A stretch of 64,000 nucleotides of DNA from Alphaproteobacteria bacterium (GCA_016124385.1 WGNU01000002.1:23083-87082), one strand, 5' to 3'; counted from the first letter of the stretch, positions 25,175 to 35,268 are shown. Numbers and translations: made by a program. Notes: generated by a model from the letters alone, not told the origin.

Positions 25175-27799
25175 ATGATGCGTAATTTCGTAGCGTTGGC
25201 GCTGGTGGCGGGCGCGTTGACTTTTGCCTGGGCGTGGCAAGACCAGCCCCTTCAAGCACCGGACTGGACCGGCCGCTTTCAGGGGATGTCCTATAACCCC
25301 TCCCATCTCTACACGGACGAAGACCACGAGCAGATTAGCGAGGAGCGGCTGCGGGCCGATCTCGCGCAGCTCGCGGCCTACACGGACCGCGTGCGCACGT
25401 ATTCCGTTTCGCGGGGGCTCGACCGCGTGCCCGCGATCGCCGGAGATTACGGTCTCAAAGTGTCGCTCGGCATCTGGATTGACGGCGATCGCGCGCATAA
25501 TCATCGAGAGATCGACACGGCGCTGCGACTCTTCCGCGCGCACCCGCACATCATCGACCGCGTATTCGTGGGCAACGAAACGGTCTTGCGCGCCGATCTG
25601 CCGGTCGAAGAACTCAACGGCTATATCCGCCAGGTGAAACGCGCGGTTCAGAACCGGCGCATCGAGGTCAGCACCGGCGAGCCGTGGAACGTGTGGATCG
25701 CCACCCCCGAGCTCGGCCGCGACGTCGATTTCATCGGCGCACACATGCTGCCTTACTGGGAAGGCGTGTCGCTCGACCGCGCAATTCCGCACATCGCGCA
25801 GCGCATGGGCGAGTTACGCGACGCGTTCCCCGGCAAGCCGATCGTCATCGGTGAAGCGGGCTGGCCGTCGGAAGGCCGTATCCGCAAGGGTTCCGTGCCG
25901 TCGAAGGCCAATCAGGCCGCGTTCACGCGGCGATTCCTCGATTCGGCGAAAGAGCAGGGCTACGACTATTACGTGATCGAAGCCTACGACCAGCCCTGGA
26001 AGGCCGGACCGGAAGGCGCGGTCGGTGCCTATTGGGGCGTGTTCGACGCGGCGACCGAAGCCAAGTTCTCGCTCACCGGTATTGTGACGGCGCTACCCAA
26101 CTGGGATTCACTGGCGATTGCCTCGGTCATGATGATGCTGTTCGCGGCCGCGCTGCTCCTCTGGGCGACGCCGCATCTGCCGCTGCAAGGCGCGGTGTTC
26201 CTCACCGGCATCGTCGGCGCGATCTCGATGGCGCTCGTCGCGATCGTCCATGGTGCCGCGCTCGAATACGCGACGCTGTGGACCTATGCGGTCTTCGTCA
26301 TCATCGTGCCGGTCGCGTTCCTCGCGATCACCGTCATCATCGGGGAGTGCGTCGAGCTTGCGCACTCGCTCTGGCGGACGCAGAGCGGGCGCACGCTCAA
26401 TATCGGCGCCGCGCGGCACAACCGGCCCAAAGTGTCGATCCATGTGCCGTGCTACAACGAGCCGCCGGCGATGGTCATCGAGACGCTCAACAAGCTGGCC
26501 GCGCTCGCCTACGAGAATTTCGAAGTCATCGTGCTCGACAACAACACGCGCGATCCTGCGGTCTGGCGGCCGGTGGAAGACCATTGCGCGACGCTCGGCC
26601 CACGCTTCCGCTTCTTCCACCTCGACGGCGTGAAGGGCTTCAAGGCCGGCGCGCTCAACGAGGCGCTCGCGCGCACTGCGCCCGATGCCTCGCTCGTCGC
26701 CGTCATCGACAGCGACTATCAGGTCAGCCCGGAATGGCTGAACGTCGCCGTTCCCTATTTCGCCGACCCCAAGATCGCGCTCGTACAGGCGCCGCAGGAT
26801 TACCGCGACGAGGGCGAGAGCCTCTTCAAGAGCATGTGCTATCAAGAATACACGGGCTTCTTCCGGATCGGGATGGTCGAGCGCGACGAGTACAACGCGA
26901 TCATCCAGCACGGCACGATGACGATCATGCGCAAGGAGACGATGCTCTCCCAGGGCGGATGGGCGCCGTGGTGCATCACGGAAGATTCCGAGCTTGGCCT
27001 GCGCCTCTTCGAGGAAGGCCACGAGGCCGTCTACATCAATTACAGCCTCGGCCGCGGCGTGATGCCGGACACGATCGCCGCCTTCAAGCTGCAGCGTCAC
27101 CGCTGGGCCTATGGCGCGATGCAGATTCTGAAGCGGCACTGGCGCGAGCTGTTCCTGGGCGGCTCGCGGCTGACGCTCGCGCAGCGCTATCATTTCGTCG
27201 CGGGCTGGCTGCCGTGGATCGCGGACGGGCTGGCCGTGCTCTTCGTCGTCGGCGCGCTCTTCTGGACCGTCCTCATGACGGCGGCGCCGAAGCATTTCGA
27301 CCTGCCGATGGCCTCGCTCGCGAGCGTCGCGCTCGGCCTCTTCTTCGTGAAGACGATGAAGACGCTGCTGATCTATCCTCAGCGCGTCAGCCGGCGCATG
27401 CGGCACGCCTGGATGGCCTCGGTCGCGGGGCTCGCGCTCTCGCACACGGTCGGCAAGGCGGTGCTCTCGGGCCTCTTCACCTCGTCGCAGCCCTTCAAGC
27501 GGACGCCCAAGCTCGAGGAAGGTGCGCCGCTCCGCACGATCCTGGCGGTGGCGTCCGAGGAACTCGCGATCTTCATCGCGCTCTGGGCGGCCGCGGTTGC
27601 GACCGCGCTCAATTGGGGTCTTGATGAACCGGTCGCAGTGATCTGGATCGCTATGCTCGCCGTGCAGTCGCTCCCTTACGCCTCGACGCTTGCAATGGCG
27701 TGGATCAGCGCGATGCCGGCGGCGGTCCGCCGCCCGGCCGCCGTCCCGGCCACGGGCGCAGCCGTGCCCGTCGTGCCGGCCGCACCGACACAGCTCTGA
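25175..27799 (+). CDS. GH17-GT2 fusion, beta-glucan synthase-like (NdvB-like) membrane protein
   Basis: This 874-aa protein has an N-terminal signal/anchor, then a GH17-like domain (about residues 25-300) with the acid residues in FVGNETVLRADL and VIGEAGWPSEGR. Several membrane helices follow (about 315-400). A processive family 2 glycosyltransferase comes next (KVSIHVPCYNEPPAMVIETL near 420; VAVIDSDYQV; ITEDSELGLRLFEEG; QRHRWAYGAMQ near 640, the QxxRW motif), then further C-terminal helices. Similar fusions make beta-1,3-glucans (NdvB in Pseudomonas; cyclic glucans in rhizobia). The GH17 part may act as a transglycosylase on the periplasmic product. A/T-rich upstream DNA and a weak promoter suggest its own transcript. 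Confidence 0.85.
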   Translation: MMRNFVALALVAGALTFAWAWQDQPLQAPDWTGRFQGMSYNPSHLYTDEDHEQISEERLRADLAQLAAYTDRVRTYSVSRGLDRVPAIAGDYGLKVSLGIWIDGDRAHNHREIDTALRLFRAHPHIIDRVFVGNETVLRADLPVEELNGYIRQVKRAVQNRRIEVSTGEPWNVWIATPELGRDVDFIGAHMLPYWEGVSLDRAIPHIAQRMGELRDAFPGKPIVIGEAGWPSEGRIRKGSVPSKANQAAFTRRFLDSAKEQGYDYYVIEAYDQPWKAGPEGAVGAYWGVFDAATEAKFSLTGIVTALPNWDSLAIASVMMMLFAAALLLWATPHLPLQGAVFLTGIVGAISMALVAIVHGAALEYATLWTYAVFVIIVPVAFLAITVIIGECVELAHSLWRTQSGRTLNIGAARHNRPKVSIHVPCYNEPPAMVIETLNKLAALAYENFEVIVLDNNTRDPAVWRPVEDHCATLGPRFRFFHLDGVKGFKAGALNEALARTAPDASLVAVIDSDYQVSPEWLNVAVPYFADPKIALVQAPQDYRDEGESLFKSMCYQEYTGFFRIGMVERDEYNAIIQHGTMTIMRKETMLSQGGWAPWCITEDSELGLRLFEEGHEAVYINYSLGRGVMPDTIAAFKLQRHRWAYGAMQILKRHWRELFLGGSRLTLAQRYHFVAGWLPWIADGLAVLFVVGALFWTVLMTAAPKHFDLPMASLASVALGLFFVKTMKTLLIYPQRVSRRMRHAWMASVAGLALSHTVGKAVLSGLFTSSQPFKRTPKLEEGAPLRTILAVASEELAIFIALWAAAVATALNWGLDEPVAVIWIAMLAVQSLPYASTLAMAWISAMPAAVRRPAAVPATGAAVPVVPAAPTQL

Positions 27800-27809
27800 T
27801 TGGGGTTCT

Positions 27810-29129
27810 CTAGGATTTCGGTTTCGCGCGGCCGAAGATCCGGCGCAGCGGGCCGGCGGGTCGCTCGGGCTCCAGGCGCGGCGGCGAGATGACCGCCAAC
27901 GGCCGCTGACGCTCGATGACGCGCGGCGCCTCGGGCGCGGGTGCCGTTGGGCGAGGCGCATCCGCCAGCGCCGGGGCGGCTGCAAAGCCGTGCTGCTTGC
28001 CGTTGAGGGGCCGGCCGATCATTTCGGCGGTCAAAGGCGGTGCCTCGTTCGCCGAGCCGATTTCCGGCTCGCCCTCGGGCTCTTCCTCGATCAATTCCTC
28101 TTGGCCGAGACCTTCGAACTCCGCGTCGAAGACATCCGATTCATCGTCTTCGTCGAGGTCGAGGGGCTCACTGTCATCGCCATGGGTGAGGGGCACAGCG
28201 GCACCCGCTTCGACGGCCGCCAGCAGGTCGGCGGCCGATTGCGGATCGCCATGACCGCGCGCGCGAACTGCGTTTGCGCCGACGATCTCCTCCGGCGCGG
28301 CCAGCATGTCGATCTCGGCCGCGGCCGTCTGCGGGGCCGCGCCTCGCTCCCAGGTGCCATCCCAATTGAGCAGCTGGCGGAGCGTCGTCGCGCGGCGAAT
28401 AAAGCTGCCTTGCGCGGCGGTGAAGCCGATATCGCGGAGCGCCGAGAAGGTCTCATCGTCCTCCACGCCGACGGCGACGGCCGAGAGGCCGATCGTGCGC
28501 GCGGCCTTCAGCTTGGCGGCGAGCGCGGAGGTGCCAGTCGCCTTCGCCATCTGCGCGAAGCGGATGATGGTCGCGCCGCCGATCTTGATCTCGGAGAAGA
28601 GGTCGGGCGGGATCGGGTGCGGGGTCGGCGCCAGGCTCGCGCCCGTGTCGAGCGCCAGGCGGCAGCCGAGGGCAGCAATCGCCCGCAAATGGCGATCGAC
28701 CGCACTGCCGGGCTCGGGCACCGAGGAGGCCGGGATCTCGAGCGTGAGGACGCTCGGCGGCACGTTCTGAAGGCCCGCCAAGGTCTGGATCAATTGCGGC
28801 AGGCGCGGGTCCTTCAGGTCCGACGCGCTCATGTTCAAGGAGACGTGCCAGTCGCGGCCGGCGGCGCGGAAATCGCGAGCGGCCCGGCAGGCGAGCGTCA
28901 GGACGAGTTCCGTCAGCTCGCGCATGCGGCCGCGGCTCTCGACGAAATTGAGGAACAGCCCCGGCGGCATCAGCCCGAAGGTCGGGTGGCGCCAGCGCAC
29001 GAAGGTTTCGACGCCCACGATCCGGCCGCGCGGAATCTCGGCCTTGGGCTGAAAAATCACGAAGAAATGGCCGGCCTCGAAAGCCCGGTCGATATCGCTC
29101 GCGTTGAGGCGGAAGCTGTGATGCAGCAT
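27810..29129 (-). CDS. Degenerate EAL-domain protein
   Basis: The protein (439 aa from ATG 29129; an in-frame ATG at 29189 is possible) has an EAL-type domain in its first 240 residues and an acidic, probably disordered Pro/Glu-rich tail. The EAL signature reads ETF, the Asn segment SLNMS and the Glu of LEIP are kept, and QGSF is kept. The DDFG-type motif is ALDTG, losing the second Asp, and the AEGVE segment reads AVGVE, losing its Glu. Loss of these metal ligands argues against c-di-GMP hydrolysis and for a binding or scaffold role. It is convergent with the glucan synthase-like gene, whose type of activity is often c-di-GMP controlled. Confidence 0.75.
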   Translation of the reverse strand: MLHHSFRLNASDIDRAFEAGHFFVIFQPKAEIPRGRIVGVETFVRWRHPTFGLMPPGLFLNFVESRGRMRELTELVLTLACRAARDFRAAGRDWHVSLNMSASDLKDPRLPQLIQTLAGLQNVPPSVLTLEIPASSVPEPGSAVDRHLRAIAALGCRLALDTGASLAPTPHPIPPDLFSEIKIGGATIIRFAQMAKATGTSALAAKLKAARTIGLSAVAVGVEDDETFSALRDIGFTAAQGSFIRRATTLRQLLNWDGTWERGAAPQTAAAEIDMLAAPEEIVGANAVRARGHGDPQSAADLLAAVEAGAAVPLTHGDDSEPLDLDEDDESDVFDAEFEGLGQEELIEEEPEGEPEIGSANEAPPLTAEMIGRPLNGKQHGFAAAPALADAPRPTAPAPEAPRVIERQRPLAVISPPRLEPERPAGPLRRIFGRAKPKS

Positions 29130-29284
29130 GCGTCCGTTCCCGTGGGGCGCGAGGCCCCGGCGTCCTACGCTTTCAGAGATAAGGAACAATCGTTAAGAAA
29201 GCGGATCGAGAGTTGGCTTAGGTCTGCTTAATCCGATCGTTCGACTTGTCTCCGAGCGCGTCCCTTCTTCCCGAAAGGTTCCCC

Positions 29285-30088
29285 ATGTCCGATCAACCCC
29301 GTGAGAAGGTTGCGCCCGCGCTCCTGCCCGCCGCCACGATCTTGATGGTCCGAGACGGCCTTAACGGTCTGGAGGTCTTCATGGTGAAGCGGCACCACCA
29401 GATCGATTTCGCCTCCGGCGCGCTGGTCTTCCCGGGAGGAAAACTCGCGGCCGGCGACAGCGATCCAGCGGTGCTTTCCTATTGCGATGGCGCGGACGGG
29501 ATGGACGCAGGCCTCGTGCCGTTCGCGGCGGCGGCGATCCGCGAGGCCTTCGAGGAAAGCGGGCTCCTCCTTGCGCGGCGCGCGGGCGAAACGGCGCTGC
29601 TCTCGCCCGCCGAGGCAAGCGCGCTCGCGCCCTTCCGGCCCAAGCTCGACAAGGGCGAGATCGGGCTCGCGGCGTTTCTGAAAGAGCAGGGCCTTCGCCT
29701 CGCGCTCGATCAGGTGGCACGCTTCGCCCATTGGAAGACGCCCGTCTTCATGCCCAAGCGGTTCGACACGCATTTCTTCATCGCGATGGCGCCGGTCGAT
29801 CAGATGGCGCGGCACGATGGCGGGGAGACGGTCGATTCCACCTGGATCACGCCGCAGGACGCGGTGTCAGATCCGAAGAAATGGACGGTGATCTTCCCGA
29901 CACGGATGAATCTTGTGATGCTGGGGCGTTCCAAAACCGTCGCCGAGGCGATGGCGACGGCACGCGAGACGGTGCCGGTCACGGTCGAGCCGTGGGTGGG
30001 CGAGAGCGCGAGCGGCGCCAAGGTTCTCAAGATCCAGGCGAATGCCGGCTACGGCGATGTCGAGGAGCCGCTGGAGAATATGCGCTAG
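29285..30088 (+). CDS. Nudix hydrolase family protein
   Basis: The protein (267 aa from ATG 29285) carries VFPGGKLAAGD followed by FAAAAIREAFEESGLLLA near residues 83-100, matching the REUxEExGU part of the Nudix box. The box is interrupted by a longer insertion than in small Nudix enzymes, as in the NUDT19/CoA-type larger homologues (the downstream HWKTPVFMPKRFDTHFFIA segment also fits these). The likely substrate is a nucleotide diphosphate derivative such as an acyl-CoA, but this is inference. Its 3' end overlaps the convergent gene by four bases. Confidence 0.85.
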   Translation: MSDQPREKVAPALLPAATILMVRDGLNGLEVFMVKRHHQIDFASGALVFPGGKLAAGDSDPAVLSYCDGADGMDAGLVPFAAAAIREAFEESGLLLARRAGETALLSPAEASALAPFRPKLDKGEIGLAAFLKEQGLRLALDQVARFAHWKTPVFMPKRFDTHFFIAMAPVDQMARHDGGETVDSTWITPQDAVSDPKKWTVIFPTRMNLVMLGRSKTVAEAMATARETVPVTVEPWVGESASGAKVLKIQANAGYGDVEEPLENMR

Positions 30089-30570
30089 GCGGCGGCCGCT
30101 TCGGCGACGCGCGCTTCGAGCGTCTCGACGAGGATATGCGCGAGCCGGTCGTTCGGATTGCGCGTCGTGTCCTTCATGACGGCCCTGATCGCGTCGGTAT
30201 GCGCGCGCAGCAGCTTGATCGCGCCCGCGGGATCGCCAGCGGGATCGAGCGCCGTCCATTGACCGAGCGAAGCGGCGAGCCGCGCGACGAGCGGGAAATC
30301 GCTCAAGCGCGCGGCCTTCGCGAGAGCCGCCGCCGCGGCGCGCAGCGCGCCGCGCTTGTCCGGCGAGGCGGGTGCGTGCTCGACGTCCTTGCCGGCCAGA
30401 AGCAGCGCTTCAATCTCACGCTCGAGGCCTTGCGCGAGTTCGGTGCGGATTTCAGTGAGCACGGCCGTCGCGCGCGCGAGCGTCGCGCGGTCAAGCCCCA
30501 TGCCCTTGCCGGCCTTCGCCTTCAGAACGTTCGGCGGCATGAAGATTTCGGCGGGATGCTCACGGGCCAT
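30085..30570 (-). CDS. Hypothetical helical protein next to a response regulator
   Basis: I do not recognise this 161-aa protein with confidence. It is strongly helical and Ala-rich, with a long helix around residues 28-58 (RATAVLTEIRTELAQGLERE) and a second bundle near 85-155. A His lies in KLLRAHTDAIRAV near residue 124, which could be a phospho-acceptor if the protein is Hpt-like, but the Hpt consensus is not clear. It begins 4 bases after the response-regulator stop, so the two are probably made together. Function unknown. Confidence 0.65.
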   Translation of the reverse strand: MAREHPAEIFMPPNVLKAKAGKGMGLDRATLARATAVLTEIRTELAQGLEREIEALLLAGKDVEHAPASPDKRGALRAAAAALAKAARLSDFPLVARLAASLGQWTALDPAGDPAGAIKLLRAHTDAIRAVMKDTTRNPNDRLAHILVETLEARVAEAAAA

Positions 30571-30574
30571 GGGA

Positions 30575-31096
30575 TCAGCCTCCCGTCGCGGTCTTCTTGG
30601 CGGGCACCGCGTCGGCGCGGCGCTCCGGACCCTGATAGGTGTCGCTGCGGCTGCGGCGCCGGTCGGGGCCGAAATAATCCCTCGTGCGGACGAACGGGCG
30701 CGGCGATTCGATCAGCGCCTGAAGGCGACGATAGAGCGGCTCGGGCGAGATGGGCTTCGTCAGCAATTCGTTGACGCCGCCGTCGCGCGCCGCGTTGACG
30801 ATTTCGCGCGTCGGGGAGCTGACGAGGAGGAGGATCGGAACGAGCGGGTTAGGGCTTTCCGCCGCGCAGCGCAGGTGGCGCGCAAAGGCGATGCCGCCGC
30901 GATCGCCCAGCGTCTGGTCAAGGATCACGATGTCGGGTGTCGATTCGCGCATCCGCGCGATCGCCTCGGTGCCGCTCGCGGCTTCCGCGATCGCGCGGCA
31001 GCCAAAGACGCCCAAGACGGATTTGATGAGCCGGCGCACTTGCGGGCTCTCATCGATCACCAAGATGGAGAGACGATCCAACCGATAGGCGGCCAT
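30575..31096 (-). CDS. CheY-like single-domain response regulator with basic tail
   Basis: The protein (173 aa) has one receiver domain (about residues 8-128): acidic pocket LVIDESPQ, phospho-acceptor Asp in DIVILDQTLGDRGG, Ser (usually Thr/Ser) in LLVSSPTR and Lys in LLTKPISPEP. The C-terminal 40 residues are charged (DYFGPDRRRSRSDTYQGPERR) with two copies of a G-P-[DE]-R-R repeat, which is frequent in alphaproteobacterial receiver proteins and may bind a partner. No output domain or kinase is nearby. It pairs with the helical protein encoded immediately downstream. Confidence 0.87.
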   Translation of the reverse strand: MAAYRLDRLSILVIDESPQVRRLIKSVLGVFGCRAIAEAASGTEAIARMRESTPDIVILDQTLGDRGGIAFARHLRCAAESPNPLVPILLLVSSPTREIVNAARDGGVNELLTKPISPEPLYRRLQALIESPRPFVRTRDYFGPDRRRSRSDTYQGPERRADAVPAKKTATGG

Positions 31097-31164
31097 GGGT
31101 CTTCGGGGCGAGGCTCGCCGCGCCGCCTGTCGACGCGACTGCGTTTAGTTTCCGCCCGGTACCC

Positions 31165-32292
31165 TTAAAATTGGATAAAGCGGCGTACGTGCTGGAAAAT
31201 CAGCGGCGCGAGGACGACGACAAGGGTAATGCGCACGATGTGCATCGTCGAGACGAACGCCGTTTCGACCTGCAGCGAAAGCGCGATGACGCTCATTTCC
31301 GCGAGGCCGCCGGGCACGACCGACAACAGGAACGCCGACCGGTCGATGCCGAGAAGCGGCGCGGCCAGAAACGTCGTCGCGACTCCGATGGCCACCATAC
31401 CGACACTCGTCAGGCACGAGAGGCCGACGGCGCGGCGGAAGGTGCGCGGATCGAGCCCGGCAAAGCGCGTGCCAATGGCGGTTCCGACAACGACCTGCGC
31501 AACGGCGATGATCTCGTTGGGTGGCGCGACGTGGCTGACGCCGGAGAGGTGGAGAAGGGCGCTCAGCGTCATCGGGCCAACCAAGGGTCCAGCCGGCAGG
31601 CGCAGACGCAGCGCGAGCGGCAGGCCGATCGCCGCGCAAAGGAAGAGAAGGCCCGTCTCGGTCAGATCAAGGGGGGGCATGTCGGCGGGCGTCGGCGGCA
31701 TCGCGGGGATGACGATCCCCTCGACGAAGCGGAAATAGAGCGGGATCAAACTGACAACCAAGAGAATGCGCGTCGCATGGACGAGGCTGATGATGCGGAC
31801 ATCGGCGCCCAGCGACTCGCCGGCCAGCGCCATCTCGGAGAGGCCGCCGGGCGTCGCCGAGAAATAGGCAGAAACCGGATCGAACCCGCCGAGACGGCGA
31901 AAGATGAGGTAGGCAAGGGCCGTCATGGCGCTCAGCGCGAGTGCGAGCACGAGAAGGCTCGCGCCCCATTCAACGAGCCGGTTGAGCGTCTCGGGACTGA
32001 AGGCCGAGCCGAGCATGACGCCGAGGATCGCAATCATGCCGAGCCGCAAGGGCTGGGGAACGGCGATACGAACGCCTGCGAGCGCGGCGGCCGTCGTCGC
32101 AAGCATCGCGCCGAGCAGCCAGGCGAGCGGCGCGTTCAGGTAGAAGAAGAGCGCGCCGCCGGCGCTGCCGATCGCGAGCGCCGTGAGGGACGGGCGCGTG
32201 CGGGCCCACAGGTTTGCGGCCGTCCAGGCGGGAGGCGCGGGATCGGGGCCGCGCGATGGGGCGGTTACCTCGCGCGAGGTTTCCTGCGTCAC
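31165..32292 (-). CDS. AbrB-family (PF05145) polytopic membrane protein
   Basis: The 375-aa protein has about ten hydrophobic segments, arranged as two repeated halves. Each half shows the family repeat: [22 protein letters not shown] with [14 protein letters not shown] in the first, and [18 protein letters not shown] with [10 protein letters not shown] in the second. Two copies of [SP]xxPGGLxEM ([12 protein letters not shown] and [13 protein letters not shown]) are diagnostic of this family, loosely annotated as AbrB or putative ammonia monooxygenase. Biochemical function is unknown. Despite the name it is not the AbrB DNA-binding regulator. Its start overlaps the nadK stop by four bases. 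Confidence 0.88.
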   Translation of the reverse strand: MTQETSREVTAPSRGPDPAPPAWTAANLWARTRPSLTALAIGSAGGALFFYLNAPLAWLLGAMLATTAAALAGVRIAVPQPLRLGMIAILGVMLGSAFSPETLNRLVEWGASLLVLALALSAMTALAYLIFRRLGGFDPVSAYFSATPGGLSEMALAGESLGADVRIISLVHATRILLVVSLIPLYFRFVEGIVIPAMPPTPADMPPLDLTETGLLFLCAAIGLPLALRLRLPAGPLVGPMTLSALLHLSGVSHVAPPNEIIAVAQVVVGTAIGTRFAGLDPRTFRRAVGLSCLTSVGMVAIGVATTFLAAPLLGIDRSAFLLSVVPGGLAEMSVIALSLQVETAFVSTMHIVRITLVVVLAPLIFQHVRRFIQF

Positions 32293-33068
32293 GGCAGGAA
32301 TTGCTCGTTCAGGATGCGCTCGTTGAGGTTCCGGCCCGCATCGAAGAGCAGCGTGATCGAAATGTTGCGGTCCTCCGCGACATCGACGGCGGTGACGTTG
32401 CGGATTTCGGTGTGATCGGCGACGGCACTGACCGGGCGCTTCACCGCCTCGAGGATTTCAAAGCGCACCTGCGCGCTGTGCGGCAGGAGCGCGCCCCGCC
32501 AGCGCCGCGGCCGGAAGGCGCTGATCGAGGTGAGCGCCAGAAGCATCGAATCGATCGGCAGGATCGGTCCGTGGGCGGAGAGGTTATAGGCGGTGGAGCC
32601 GGCGGGCGTCGAGACGAGCACGCCGTCGCAGATGAGCTCTTCCAGGCGGATCTTGCCGTCGACCAGGATGCGGATCTTGGCGGCCTGGCGCGTCTCGCGC
32701 AGCAGCGAGACCTCGTTCACCGCGATCGCGGCAGCGGTCTCGCCCTCCTGGGTGACCGCGACCATCTTCAAGGGGTGGATCACGGCCGCCTCGGCCGTCG
32801 CCAGCCGCTCCGGCAAATCTTCCTCGGCGTAGTCGTTCATGAGGAAGCCGACCGAGCCCAGATTCATCCCGAAGATGGGGCAGCCGTCGCGCAAGTGATC
32901 ATGCACGGTCTGGAGGATGAAGCCGTCGCCGCCCAGGGCGACGATCGCGTCGGCCTCGTGCGAGGGCGCATCGCCGTAGCGTTTGGCCAGGCGATCGCGT
33001 GCGCGGCGCGCCTCGTCGGTGAGGCTCGCGGTGAAGGCGATCTTGGAAATGGGCCGGAGAAGCGACAT
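32289..33068 (-). CDS. nadK: NAD kinase
   Basis: NAD kinase phosphorylates NAD to [25 protein letters not shown] near residues 39-59 carries the GGDG motif. [15 protein letters not shown] follows, and the NAD-binding segment [24 protein letters not shown] near 147-170 completes the signature. The 259-aa length fits compact alphaproteobacterial enzymes. It is translationally coupled to the downstream AbrB-type membrane protein by a four-base overlap. Confidence 0.95.
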   Translation of the reverse strand: MSLLRPISKIAFTASLTDEARRARDRLAKRYGDAPSHEADAIVALGGDGFILQTVHDHLRDGCPIFGMNLGSVGFLMNDYAEEDLPERLATAEAAVIHPLKMVAVTQEGETAAAIAVNEVSLLRETRQAAKIRILVDGKIRLEELICDGVLVSTPAGSTAYNLSAHGPILPIDSMLLALTSISAFRPRRWRGALLPHSAQVRFEILEAVKRPVSAVADHTEIRNVTAVDVAEDRNISITLLFDAGRNLNERILNEQFLP

Positions 33069-33147
33069 GGGCTCGCGCGGTCGGAAACGGTGAATCGACC
33101 TTATCGCGCGCGCTTGCGCCCGCGCCAGCCCTCGATGCGCGGGATGC

Positions 33148-34137
33148 TTAGCCGCCCGTCACGGACATGTGGCGCGCGACGGCCGGCCGGGGGCGGGCGC
33201 GCTCGATGACGAAATCATGGCCCTTGGGCTTGCGGGCGATCGCCTCGTCGATCGCGGCGGAGAGAAGCTCATCGCCGTCGCTCGCCCGCATCGGCGTGCG
33301 CAGATCGGCCCGGTCGTCCTGGCCGAGGCACATGAAGAGCTCGCCCTTGCACGTCACGCGGACGCGATTGCAACTCTCGCAGAAATTATGGGTGAGCGGC
33401 GTAATGAAGCCGAGGCGGCCGCCCGTTTCCTTCACATCGACATAGCGGGCCGGGCCACCCGTGCGCCAGGGGCTGTCGATCAGCGTCCAGCGCGCCTCAA
33501 GGCGTTCGCGAACGCGCGAGAGCGGGAGATATTGATCCGCGCGCGCGACGTCGATCTCGCCCATCGGCATCGTCTCGATGAGCGTCAGATCCATGCCGCG
33601 TCCATGCGCCCAGGCGAGAAGCTCGGGGATCTCGTCCTCGTTGATGCCAGCGAGCGCGACCGCGTTGATCTTGACGGCGAGCCCCGCCGCCTGCGCCGCG
33701 TCGATGCCGGCGAGCACCTTCTCCAGCTTGCCCCAGCGTGTGACGGCGGCGAATTTCTCAGGGTCGAGCGTGTCGAGCGAAACGTTGATGCGGCGAACGC
33801 CGCAGGCGGCGAGTTCGCTGGCGAAGCGCGAAAGCTGCGAGCCGTTCGTCGTCAGCGTCAGTTCGTCGAGCGCGCCCGTTTCCAGATGCCGGCTCAATCC
33901 TCGGATCAGTTTCATCACGTCGCGGCGGACGAGCGGCTCGCCCCCCGTCAGGCGCAATTTGTTCACGCCCTTCGCGATGAAGGCCGAACAGAGGCGGTCC
34001 AGCTCCTCGAGGCTCAGGATCTCGGCCTTGGGCAGGAACGCCATGTCCTCGGCCATGCAATAGACGCAGCGGAAATCGCAACGATCCGTCACCGAGACGC
34101 GCAAATAGGTGATGTGGCGGCCAAAAGGGTCGAGCAT
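33148..34137 (-). CDS. moaA: GTP 3',8-cyclase MoaA
   Basis: MoaA is the radical SAM enzyme that starts molybdenum cofactor synthesis from GTP. The N-terminal cluster motif is [13 protein letters not shown] (CX3CX2C, about residues 14-26). [13 protein letters not shown] follows at about 60. The second cluster is near the C-terminus in [23 protein letters not shown], and substrate-binding [10 protein letters not shown] is near 185. The protein ends [12 protein letters not shown] with the conserved double Gly tail. Its product would be needed by the molybdenum hydroxylase encoded at 37.9 kb; other moa/moe genes are not in the window. Confidence 0.95.
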   Translation of the reverse strand: MLDPFGRHITYLRVSVTDRCDFRCVYCMAEDMAFLPKAEILSLEELDRLCSAFIAKGVNKLRLTGGEPLVRRDVMKLIRGLSRHLETGALDELTLTTNGSQLSRFASELAACGVRRINVSLDTLDPEKFAAVTRWGKLEKVLAGIDAAQAAGLAVKINAVALAGINEDEIPELLAWAHGRGMDLTLIETMPMGEIDVARADQYLPLSRVRERLEARWTLIDSPWRTGGPARYVDVKETGGRLGFITPLTHNFCESCNRVRVTCKGELFMCLGQDDRADLRTPMRASDGDELLSAAIDEAIARKPKGHDFVIERARPRPAVARHMSVTGG

Positions 34138-34200
34138 GGGCGGACCCTACCAGGGCCCGCGCGTCAATGCATCCGCCGGCCGATCACGCCCGCTTGAGGG

Positions 34201-35268
34201 TCAGCCGGCCGCCGCTTGGACCTTGGCCAGCGCCTCGTCCGCCGCGAGCGTTGAAAAGACGTGATCGCACTTGGCCTTTTCGTCCGCGCTGAGAAGGAGC
34301 GGCAGGTCCGCGTGCATCCGCGTGTGCTGAAAGACCGTCATGAAGACGCTGCGGTCGATGCCGAGCGCCCGGCAGATCAGAGCCAGAAAATACGCGCCTT
34401 TGCTGTAGATCAGGTCCCGTACCTTGTCCGGCGCGATGTCGAGCCGCGTGGCGAGCCCGGCCTCGAAGAGGTCGATCTGGCCCTGCTTCAGGGAGCGCAG
34501 CAGAAAGCCAGCGGTCAGGTCGCCGCCATGCGCGAGTTTTGCGACCAGCTTTGCATGGGCGGAGGCCGCGCCGTCAGGCGGTGTCGCACTCGCGGCGAGG
34601 TCGGCCGACAGGGCCTGCGTATCGACGTCGAAATGCTGGACGATGAACGCCTTCAGGCTGTCTGCGACTTCGCCATAGAGCCGCGCGGCGATTTCCTTCG
34701 GAAGGCCTGGGCGCGTCAGGAGCGCCGACTGCAGGTCCTCGTCGTCGTCGAGGCGCAGCGCGATCGCGTCGAGCGTTGCATGGGCGATCTTTGCGTTCGC
34801 GTTGCGCAGGAGAATCTGGATCACCGCGTTGTCGGTCGATTCCGCGAGTGCCTGGGAGAGCCGTTCAGTGACATCGGGGCGCGCGGCGACGAGGCGCTGA
34901 TGGAGCGTCGTCGCGGTGCGCACGACGTCGATCAAGTCTTGTTCTGTCAGAACCGACGAGCGCGCGAGAACGAGGCTTGCGACGTCAATCTTGTCGTTCG
35001 CCAGCATCGCGATCAGCGCGTGGGGGGCGTCGTCGCGCTGGGCGAGGCGGCTGGCGAGCGCGATGCGCACATCCGTCTCAACGACGTCGATGAGGCGGCG
35101 CATGATCTGGCGCAGCAATTTATGCTCGCTCGAGGTCTCCGCGAGCTCGTTCCGCTCGAAGAGATTGGCGATCGCGACAAATAGCGTGCGACGCGATTCC
35201 GTCGAATCGTCGCGCGCCAACTCCAGGAGGGGCGTGATTCCGCCCTCGATGACCGCCGCATTCTGCAT
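34201..35268 (-). CDS. DUF2336 domain-containing protein
   Basis: The protein (355 aa) is almost entirely helical and matches the DUF2336 family, found largely in Alphaproteobacteria and of unknown function. Its core shows HEAT-like two-helix repeats (DDAPHALIAMLANDKIDVASLVL, NANAKIAHATLDAIALRLDDD) and the characteristic C-terminal part around KVRDLIYSKGAYFLALICRALGIDR. There is no signal peptide or membrane segment. It lies 64 bases upstream of moaA on the same strand without obvious functional link. Confidence 0.85.
   Translation of the reverse strand: MQNAAVIEGGITPLLELARDDSTESRRTLFVAIANLFERNELAETSSEHKLLRQIMRRLIDVVETDVRIALASRLAQRDDAPHALIAMLANDKIDVASLVLARSSVLTEQDLIDVVRTATTLHQRLVAARPDVTERLSQALAESTDNAVIQILLRNANAKIAHATLDAIALRLDDDEDLQSALLTRPGLPKEIAARLYGEVADSLKAFIVQHFDVDTQALSADLAASATPPDGAASAHAKLVAKLAHGGDLTAGFLLRSLKQGQIDLFEAGLATRLDIAPDKVRDLIYSKGAYFLALICRALGIDRSVFMTVFQHTRMHADLPLLLSADEKAKCDHVFSTLAADEALAKVQAAAG

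Noticed and set aside
26108..27985. Leftward frame of 625 codons
   Set aside because: Shadow of the GH17-GT2 gene; no domain or codon pattern of its own.
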